Below are positions 55,478-64,000 of a stretch of 64,000 nt of DNA, in pieces; the stretch's first letter is position 1; the number at the start of each line of letters is the position of its first letter. Source of the DNA: Pyrenochaeta sp. MPI-SDFR-AT-0127 (taxonomy: Eukaryota > Ascomycota > Dothideomycetes > Pleosporales > Cucurbitariaceae); contig JAGTJM010000060.1 of the NCBI GenBank assembly GCA_020747015.1, positions 62,001 to 126,000 of the forward strand, given 5' to 3'. A program made the translations under genes and the position numbers. The notes under the pieces are model-generated. The model worked only from the letters and a program-made list of their open reading frames with translations, was not told the DNA's origin and made no database searches.

Positions 55478-56245
55478 CTACTCTGTAGCAAGCACTTTCT
55501 TGATAGGCTCCGCAGCTTCGATGAATTTCTCAACCATAGTGTCAAGCTTGGTCAGATCATCTTTGCCCTTCTTGACTTCCGCAATCAGCTTTTGCTTCTG
55601 CTTGAGCTTCTCTTGTCGCCGCTCTTCCAGCTTGACACGGACTTGGTGTTCGTGCTCGATGCGCGCAGTCATAAGGCCGTGTTCAGTCGAGTTGTGGTGA
55701 TCTGGGAACTCCTCAAGGAAGTCGTTGACTGTGATAAGAGGGAGCTTCATATACTTGTGACTCCAGCATATGTTAGTAGTAGGTCTCATTTTAAAGGTAT
55801 ACACATACTCGTAATTCTCGGCAGCAGAAATCTCAGACCTCAGCGACTGCTCCTCATACTTCAGATTGTGCAAACCCAGAATGAGCGCATCATTGACCGC
55901 TCTATCGTCTGACGTCTTGGCCTTCTCCTCGCGAACTTTCAATACACTCTGCCGATACAAAGATTTGATGATGGACAGCTGCGCACGAATGTATTTCTCC
56001 CGCTTCTCGATTTCCCGCCTCGCTTGTTTCTCAATATTGATCTCTTCGCGTGTTGCAGCGTTCGTGGTTCTCGGATGCGCAAGCTGATAGTCGACGAGCT
56101 CGTTGACGAGCCTTTTGAGGTTCTGGACTTCTTTGTAGAGGCGGGTATTATGCGGCGTCTTGACGAGGTTGACAATGTTAAAGTTGGACAGGTCCGCAGG
56201 CGTGGCATTGCCAGGTTGTATGTAACAGGTTTCTAGATTATTCAT
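55478..56245 (-). CDS. THOC5-like THO complex subunit
   Basis: Two exons on the minus strand: 56245-55805 and 55753-55478, 238 residues. THO couples transcription to mRNA packaging and export in the nucleus. Supporting blocks are GLHNLKYEEQSLRSEISAAE, the key THOC5 coiled-coil signature, then LPLITVNDFLEEFPDHH and HGLMTARIEHEHQVRVKLEE. The protein is helical and charged, ending in a coiled coil (QEKLKQKQKLIAEVKKGKDD). The 51-nt intron (gtgtat..cacaag) contains a tactaac branch site and is a multiple of three, so the frame stays open if it is retained. ATG 56245 (MNNLETC) is the first in frame, but other fungal homologues have a longer N-terminus, so a missed upstream exon is possible. Confidence 0.8.
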   Translation of the reverse strand: MNNLETCYIQPGNATPADLSNFNIVNLVKTPHNTRLYKEVQNLKRLVNELVDYQLAHPRTTNAATREEINIEKQARREIEKREKYIRAQLSIIKSLYRQSVLKVREEKAKTSDDRAVNDALILGLHNLKYEEQSLRSEISAAENYEYVYTFKMRPTTNICWSHKYMKLPLITVNDFLEEFPDHHNSTEHGLMTARIEHEHQVRVKLEERRQEKLKQKQKLIAEVKKGKDDLTKLDTMVEKFIEAAEPIKKVLATE

Positions 56246-59200
56246 GATCGACCCTTGCAGTACAATCACGCCTGGTAGCTTTTCGGCTCCGATGTAGAGA
56301 TGGGGTTGCAGTCGTTCACCTCGAGCGATACTCTGGGTTTCATGTCTCTGCAGGGATGACTGCCAAGAACGATCACATGCTAGCGCGTCGCTATCGTGTG
56401 CCCAGCACCCCCAACATAAAACTTCTCAAACCCTTTCCCTCGTCGTCTCACGTGTCCAAGGTCTGAACTGAGAATCTGGATCCCAGGGTCGTGGTAAGGT
56501 CACAATTGCGCTCACGATATAGGTTTTTCCTCTCGCGTAATGAGTGCAGTTCACACACTCCTGGCAAATGACGATCGCCGTTTTGTCCAATGTGCATGTT
56601 TAGTTGTCACGCGTGCTTGTAGTCATTTTCAACCAAACTCATCCGCCCATCACTTCATCGGCTCTATTGGTCTCATAATCTTGTCCATTTCACCTCTGAA
56701 CATTTTTCCAGAAATTGCTTCTGCACTATGGTGGTATTCGTCAAATTCTTGCTCCATGGCTCTCCATTGTACCCTAATTTGGCAAAATGTGACCAATTTC
56801 CACACAACTCTCTTTTATGAGCAGCTTACAGCCACACATCAGAGATGAGGCCAATTGCAAGCGGCTGCTTCACAAAGCGTTCTGCAAAGAGCTCAGTTCC
56901 CTGACAACAAACGCCGGCCGTATGCGCGTGGCTGACTTGTAAATTCAACGTTACATGAATAAACCACCAACGAAGGAGGTTAGCTGGTTCAAAGCAAGAT
57001 GAGGTATCGGTGTTGTCACATACGCGAGGAGTCCTCAGCTTGCGCTCGGTAAACCCTGAAGGCCTTCGGGACAAGCTAATGTATCACCTACACTTAGGAC
57101 CTAGAAAGCGATAAGAAGCAAGTTGCGTTTGCCCCGTCTTTGAACATTCCTAGCCACCGGAGCAGCGGTTTTCGCTAATGTACAGACGACGGGTGGCAGC
57201 AAGATGACAACTGGGCAATGCAATCGGTATAGCCGCATGGACATGATCGTCGCGACGGTTGCCCGAACGTCCTTCCGGACGTTATCAGCCGAGATTGGAT
57301 GGCCCAAGTACCCTTCCGTCTGTCCATGACTAGCTATCTGCATACCCTTCCTGTACAGTGTACTGGTCAGTCCGATTGAAAGTTTGTGTATCTTTTTGAG
57401 CAAGGAACCCAAAAATTGAGAAGGCGAGCCGATGTCACAGGATCCATAACCTATAATAGAATATCCCCAGGAATTATTATATTTTTCCACCTTAACCTGC
57501 CCTAAGGATCCTCGATACAGCCACAGCTCAAAACATACTCCACAATCAACTCTGACGGCAACCAACCTTCTAAGCGCTTAATTAAAGTTGGACAAATGCC
57601 GTATCCGAGGCACTGCCCGCTGGACAGACATATTGCATGTATACAGTGACAATATGCAAGTACGTACGTGGCACAGTCTACCACGCTGAGGTTCTGTCTC
57701 TATTTTGCAGGTGTTTCTGGCCTTTCAAGCCTGATATACCTACCTTGGAGGTGGTCAGGAGCTGAACAAGTACGTCTATGCAGGATAACATGTCGTATAA
57801 CACTTTGATGAGGTTGGGTAATACGGTACACTAGACAAGGAAACGTACATGTGGTCAGTCGGTTCACAAACCTAATGTTGTGAATCAGGCCGTAATCGCA
57901 CGGTCCAGAAGGAACTTGCGGCAAGCAAAAGTGCGCCTCGGTGGGTCGGTAAAATTGTCCGATTACGGTATTCCCTCATCTAGATTGCTCCGATTGACAC
58001 GCGACGAAGGATCAATGCTTCCGTGGGTACTCCTGCGGCTCGGGCACATGTATCCCCAGCATGCATGTTCGTCGTTGATTTGACTGCAGTAGCTGCAGAT
58101 CACTCGCTGCAACTACACTCAAATCACACTCAGGCTACTTTTCATGAAGCCGCTCTTAAGATCGTATGAGTGTGCCCTCGCATTCCACAAAGTATAGATA
58201 AACGCCGTCTCGCAATAGACGACGGCGACGCATTGACGGTCCAGAACCGCCCTGGCTTCGGGAGACAGCTTTGACATGAAGCCCCAAATTCCAATAATGC
58301 GGATACGAGGCGTGATGTGGCGCTTTGGCGTTGTACCAGGCAACCCGAACCCCTGGAGAATTGGTGAAAGGTTTTCAAGCGACCTGCCATGGCTCGTCAC
58401 GTCTTACTTTCCCCTTTTGAAACAGCCGGGGATGCTTGCTCTTCAGTCTTCAGTGAGCTTCCAACGATATGTTCGGGAGCAACAGAATAACAAACTGTTC
58501 CAGCACCTCCTGACGGCTTCAGCCACACATCGCGTGGCAGCTAATTCCACACACAACCTCTTCCCTTGGACAAGAGTGTTCCTCCATTTCCTGCTTCGCT
58601 GGCGAATAGGAGAAGGTGACATGAGCATTTGTAGGCTACAATTGCCGCTTCAGCCCGAATCCTGTGCCAAGCCAACCACCTTAGTGCCACAAGGCCAGGG
58701 AGCCGTCAAATGATTTTCAATCAGAGTTTCTACTGTGCGCGGCTGCCGTCGATGGACGTGCAACCGACACCTTCAACGCTTTGGGTTCAGCCCACTGGTC
58801 GGCGAGGCCTTCCGGCGGACCTTTCTCCGACAACAGATTCTCCCTCAGCATTATCGATGGCTTCAGCCCTTCGACCATTGTCGACGAGGAAAGGGGTAGT
58901 TGGCGGGCCAAGGGCAACGGGAGAGCAAGAAATGCCATGTCTTTCTTTCGTAGCGTTCCTTGTTTTCTCAAGACATGACTCGTTGTTTGTGGGGATCAAT
59001 TTACGAGGCCCGGCATTGATGAGCAAACCCGATAAGTTTGCCTGTGCACCGTTCATAGTCAGAAGCCGGACCGATCTACATGCGAGATGACAACCATCGT
59101 GTCTGGCAGGTGGGCGTTGAGCTCACCCGCCATCGTCGATGAATAAACGGCCGGTAAGTGAAGCGGGCGTCGAGAAGCTCGGGCTCACTAACATGCACAT

Positions 59201-59934
59201 CAACCGGGGAACACGGGCTGCCAGGACATCCAAAGCAACGGGCCTGTCGAGGACAACCTCCGCAGAAGTTAGGACAGGGTTCAGCTCTCCATTGATACGA
59301 GGTTGTTATTGAAGATTGAACTACGGCGCCAATTGAGGCAGGCCTGGAACTCAGGAACAGCTAAACCCAGCTCTCGAGGACGATCAGTTCGGATACGGAT
59401 GAGGGCCCGCTAGCGTTGGTGGCGCGAGGTCGTCCTAATTCTTTACTGAAGTCGATAATTCATCCTTTTTTATCGACCAGATTAGAGCTGGGTACAGGCG
59501 ATGTTGACAACGAATCCACAGGCTACACTTTGCTGCCTACAGCACGGGTGGCTCAATTTCTCGTGAACTGTGGGAGTGCTTTCACATGGCGTGGCGGCTG
59601 TCAGGATGCTTGTACATCCAGGATCTCCCTAGACCACGATTTCAATGCCGCCATACATGCACTAGCGCTAGCCCCGGAACAGGCGATAACCCAAACTTTG
59701 TCCCGCGAACTCTAACATCCTCCACCAAACCGCGTAAGACAAGACGCCATGCGATTTGTGGGAGTGTGTCTCCTTGACTCGACGCCAGCGCCAGCTCGCG
59801 TGGTCCGGGGGTTCTTAGTCAAGACCTTCGACTACTTACTACGTCAAGTAACCTGACAGACCCGTTCGTCTTTTTGCGACTCGTCCTTCTTTCGTCTTTT
59901 CCCAGTTTCTGTCTCTATTGTCATTTGGTTCAGC
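56246..59934. other. Long gene-poor stretch
   Basis: About 3.7 kb without a recognised gene. A minus-strand frame at 58119-58400 looks mildly protein-like (GFMSKLSPEARAVLDRQC, VVYCETAFIYTLWNARAHS) but has no family and may be a fragment. Plus-strand frames at 58276-59090 overlap it and look accidental. No terminal repeats, RNA gene or transposase motif seen. Confidence 0.45.
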
Positions 59935-62900
59935 ATGGCACCCAAAAAGGAGACCTCAGTTGAACTATGCAGTCGAGTAAATTCACAGGGCAACACCATT
60001 GCTATCCGGATGCTGGAGTACCTTAGTACAGCAAAGCATGCCATTCCTGGTTTTCAACCACTCGCAACTGAATTCATTGATCTATGCCAAGTGCTGTGGT
60101 CGATTGAAGCCGGTCTTACAGAAGTAACGAAGTCAAGCACTGGATTTCCTGTTGAAGTGGCCCAGGAACTTGACAAGCGTGTCCGTCAGGTTCACGATGA
60201 ATTTTCGGTTCTTAGCCAGATGGTGAACAAATGTATGTGAGATTATATTCCATTTGATAGAATGCCAAAGTTACCATTGCAACATATGTGGTGTCTTTGT
60301 TTGCAAGCTCCCAATCAGGATCCAAAAAAACGATTCAGGAGGATGGGGTGTTTTGTTTCCATTGTTTGAACGGATTTGGCTGACAACAACCTAATTGCAG
60401 TCGTCGACAACGAAAACCACAAAGGTGGCTTCGGAAAGAAGTTCCGGATGTTGTTTGCCGATACAGATGTAGACAAGATGCGAATGACCTTGTCCAGGAG
60501 CCGTGACTCGTTAAAGGTTAGCTCTGCTATGTTTCGGTGGACATTGGGCGATGCTCGAGCAGACGCGTCAATGGGCATCGGTTATGCTGGTCTAATCGCT
60601 GCACTCGAGCGATTGAATCCCGGCAAGGCATCAAGCCTTCCACCTCTTCATCCAGCGCCAACTTCGGATTTGCCACCAACACCACCATCGAAGGGCAGTC
60701 ACCACACTGAATCGCATCACACACCCTCACACCGATTGGATGGGCCTTCTCTACAAGAGCTTCGCCCTGACGATATCCACTCATATAGCAGTGAAGTGCT
60801 TCGCGCCACAGCCAACCATTCGCATCTCCGAGAAGATGATATGGGCCTGTCGTCAAACCTCGTAGATCTTCACAAAAATTGGCGAGCTCCACCAAGTGCC
60901 CGTTCAAGTGAATCGACTCGAGACACAATGTATCAGCAAAACATTAGGTACCATGAAGACCCCGTCTACGAGGACGTCTCTGCAGAATCTGTGAGGTTGC
61001 GAACGCTCGAAGATAAGCTACACAGCATGAGTGTTCATGAGCGTTATCTGGATGAGAATAGCCATTCTTCCAGTAAAGTTGATTCCCCCATAGCATCGCC
61101 GTATTGGGCACCTCGGCAGGTTGGTGGGTCGAAAATGGCCGGTGGCAAAGCTGCTCTCGTCACTGCCGTTGAGCAGAAGAAACACCGAATCCTAGAGCAA
61201 TTGCTTGATGGTGGTGCCAAAGCCGACGCCCCGATGGAAGCTGCCATGCTGCGAACAGCTGCTCAGAACCGGGATTCAGAAACTATTGCACTTCTGCTGC
61301 GATATGGCGCGGATGCCAATGGTTTCGACCGGGAAGGCATCACGCCTTTGTTCGCTGCTACCCAGGCCCAATGCTTTGAGTCTGCGAAGATACTCCTCAA
61401 GCGCGGAGCGGACCCCAACCTTTCGGCAGGTCCTGAGTCTGAGACCCCGCTCTCTCTGGCTGCGACCAACGATCACGTCGAGTTTGTCCAGCTGTACCTT
61501 GCAAATGGTGGTAATCCCGACTTCATCATGGAGAATGGCTCAACCACACTGGTCTCAGCCATGAACAAAGTAGTTTCGCCTAAAGTCGTCGAAATGCTCC
61601 TGAGCTCCGGCGGCGATGCCAACGCGAAGAATGGTGAAGGTACAACTGCCCTGTTTCAGGCCATACAGGCAAACCGCATAGATCTCATGACGGTTCTGCT
61701 AGACCATGGAGCAAACCCTAACCTCCCTGGGCCGAAACATCCGCTGTGGCCATCAACATACAAGCCAAAAGCTCTTCAGCTGCTGCTCTCTCGCGGTGCC
61801 GATCACAAGAAAACACCTGGTCTCATGGAGCTAGCATCAAGTTGTAAGTACCTCACCGTATCCGTGATGACATATCTTTGGGTGTGCCGTCGTTCCGCAT
61901 TGGATATTTTTCCTGCTCGTGAAGCGTTCGGAAGGGGCTGCGAAGGCACACAAGCCTTGAAGACAGCTGCATATATTATCATATCTTTTCGTCGCTCCGT
62001 TTAAGCAATACTGACCATCATCGCTAGTGAAAAAACTTGAATCCATCAAAATCCTCGTCAACGCAGGAGTCTCACCAAATGTGAGGAAAGATGGGGTGTA
62101 TACACCACTCTGCTCAGCTATTCGCGACAACAGCGCCGATATCGTTACCTACCTGCTCGAAAACGGCGCGGATCCCAACTTCAATGCTTCGGAGTACCCT
62201 GCATTCAAGTGCATCACTCACAAGCGCACACATTTCATCCCTCAGCTTGTTGCCGCAGGTGCGGATCTTCACAAGCCTAAAGGCATCATCGAGACTGCAA
62301 TTCAATTCAATGATAAAGAGACGTTACTGTATCTACTGGATCAAGGCGTCAGCCCGAACGACCGAACAGCAGACGGTTACACGGCATTAACTACTGCGAT
62401 TCGCGAAGACCGTGGAGATCTTGTCGACATTCTTCTTGCTCGTGGCGCAGATCCCACGATCCGTGGACAAGACTGGCCACTTTGCATGGCTGTTAAACGA
62501 CCTGCCATTTTGAAGAAGCTTCTCGCTGCGACACCCAATCCGCGTGCCTTCCGTGGTGTTGTTGAAATGGCAGTGGTCGCTAATCAACTCGAAAGTATCA
62601 AACTACTCCTTGCGGCTGGTGTCAGTGTTGAAGACAAAAACTGTGGTGTTTTCTCTCCACTTACTACAGCTATCCGTGAAGAACGCAAAGATATTGTCCG
62701 CTACCTCCTCGATGTTGCAAATGCCGACCCCAATGCACCAGGCGAGCATCTTCCAATCGTTAAAGCATTGCGCAGATACAGCGGCGACACCGAGATCATT
62801 CAAATGCTCCTCACTCGCGGCGCGCAGATCAATAAAATGCACCGAGGATGGAATGCAATTCTCCAAGCGGTCGAGAACGGCGACGCCGAGATCCTGAAGT

Positions 62901-63043
62901 TGCTAATCAACATGGGAGGCTCGGTTGATCTCCAAGCCATTGATGAGACAGGAAAGCCAGTCATTGATATAGTGACAGAGCGAGGCTGGGAAGAAGGACT
63001 TGCTCTCCTCTTTCCTAATGCTGCTCCAAAGGCTAGGCAGTAG
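59935..63043 (+). CDS. Large ankyrin-repeat protein with helical N-terminus
   Basis: Three exons: 59935-60232, 60401-61843, 62028-63043, giving 918 residues. A helical N-terminus (AIRMLEYLSTAKHAIPGFQP, FIDLCQVLWSIEAGL, VQELDKRV-like segment) recalls the fungal N-terminal domains placed before ankyrin or STAND modules. A disordered His/Ser/Pro-rich linker follows (SLPPLHPAPTSDLPPTPPSK). From about residue 346 to the end there are many ankyrin repeats, for example ETIALLLRYGADANGFDREG, KILLKRGADPNLSA, VEMLLSSGGDANAKNGEGTT, ESIKILVNAGVSPNVRKDGV and YLLENGADPNF. Ankyrin repeats bind partner proteins. No catalytic domain is visible. The 168-nt and 184-nt introns are long for this locus, but both junctions keep the frame and the repeat register. 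Confidence 0.86.
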
Positions 63044-64000
63044 GTAATCCTCCCCCATGCGCTCCTTACTCTGAACGATGAGCACTTGTACTGACATCAT
63101 GTAGCCGTCGAAGCTTTTCTATCTCTGATTGGCGGTGGATCAGCGCAGGACTTGAGCGTGGTGACTTGAAGTCAAGTGATGACGATGAGGCGTGTTGCAG
63201 CACAGTGTCAAGCGGCATACTGCCAGCCCCGTGATTATTGCTTTGCAAGAGAGTATATTGGGAGGTATTGTCGTTTGGTTGGTTTGGAGTTCGGGTATAC
63301 CAGACATCTTTTCAGTTTCTTTTGTACAATGTCCGCACTTTGTTGGCTGCTCTACTGCCCTTTTCATTACCAATGAGGCAGTGAATAATTTCTTTTGTCG
63401 TTTGTATCTACGCTTGTTCAAATGGGTCAAAAGCCGACTCAGCTGTAACTATTTGAGTCAGCTACACTGAGTCACCCAGAGACTACGCTCTTGAAGTATC
63501 TCAGATTGACAAGAAGAGCTTTGCAGGTAGAAAAGAGATCATCCATAGCAAAATGGCCCAGCATGATTGTTCAACTCTATTGATAAGTCGCCTGCCTACA
63601 AGTGTCATGGTTCAGCCCGAGAGATCGTGTTGAGAAAACGTTCTCGCTCCACACAAGATAAATTGGCAACCGAGTGCGAAATTTCTAGCGAGGAGACGCG
63701 GACGTACTGCGATCTCTCACCATTCGGCACTTTTGTTGGGGTAACTTCGGAAATGAAAAATCCGAAGGTGCCAATTGTGAGCTACCAAATAACACTAATC
63801 AGAGTCAAAGGCCAATGCGAGGGCGCAGAAGTGATATGACGTGATATGGGCTTTCGGACGAACGCCATACGAATCGCAGAAAGACCCTAGATTTGTCAAG
63901 CTTCTATCAGCTGAGGAGTAATATCAAGGTCTCCAAGCGGTGCACACGCAAAAAGTTGTGCTCAACACTATTTTCACTTTATCTTCTTACAGTCCCTGAT
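63044..64000. other. Intergenic to window end, no gene recognised
   Basis: 3' region of the ankyrin gene and about 900 bases with only short open frames (for example 63567-63839). A gene could begin beyond the window edge. Confidence 0.45.

Noticed and set aside
55283..55912. 209-residue plus-strand frame near the THOC5-like gene
   Set aside because: It runs antisense through THOC5-like coding exons and intron, and has no recognised domain.

Overview
This window looks like chromosomal DNA of a filamentous ascomycete, most likely a Dothideomycete and possibly Pleosporales. Reasons: genes are split by many short introns (about 40-210 nt, GT..AG); I recognise fungal-specific families (Csi2-like, Erj5-like, Irc20-like, fungal N-terminal domain proteins); and both flanks carry protein families I associate with Dothideomycetes. 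There is no operon structure, no Shine-Dalgarno signal and no CRISPR array. I found no convincing tRNA or rRNA gene and no intact transposon. The taxonomic call rests on recognised families, not on a search.

Layout. 0-8 kb is a gene-poor flank with a small Cys-rich gene (1907-2215) and an eight-exon membrane protein gene (4308-6573). 8-17 kb holds an FKBP peptidyl-prolyl isomerase, the twin-CX9C protein Cox23, a 2OG-Fe(II) oxygenase-like protein and a large RING protein. 17-29 kb is mostly non-coding, with a Ser-rich conserved protein, a SWIM zinc-finger protein and a bZIP factor. 29-50 kb is a dense housekeeping block: NPF-rich ArfGAP, a small Gly-rich membrane protein, a J-domain protein, a PRA1 protein packed against a disordered protein, Erj5-like ER J-protein, Csi2-like protein, the Fcf1 PIN nuclease, a fungal N-terminal domain protein, a superoxide-dismutase-like mitoribosomal protein and a Cys-rich single-pass surface protein. 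50-56 kb carries an Irc20/SHPRH-like helicase-E3 and a THOC5-like gene. 56-60 kb is again gene-poor, and a large ankyrin-repeat protein closes the window at 59.9-63.0 kb.

How they relate. The genes do not form one pathway. Loose functional groups are membrane traffic and surface (ArfGAP, PRA1, Csi2-like), mitochondria (Cox23, mitoribosomal protein, possibly FKBP), proteostasis (two J-proteins, FKBP, RING proteins) and RNA biology (Fcf1, THOC5). Fungal-specific accessory-type genes (membrane protein, Cys-rich protein, fungal N-terminal domain protein, ankyrin protein) sit mainly near gene-poor stretches.

Many gene models were rebuilt by joining exons by hand at GT/AG sites. In each multi-exon model below the coding lengths sum to a multiple of three, and in most the joined protein matches a known family across the junctions. 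I did not find a clear previously undescribed system. The most unusual observations are the very small coding exons, the 29-nt gap and frame overlap between PRA1 and its neighbour, two frame-neutral introns, and the shared N-terminal membrane/cytosol start ambiguity of the FKBP.
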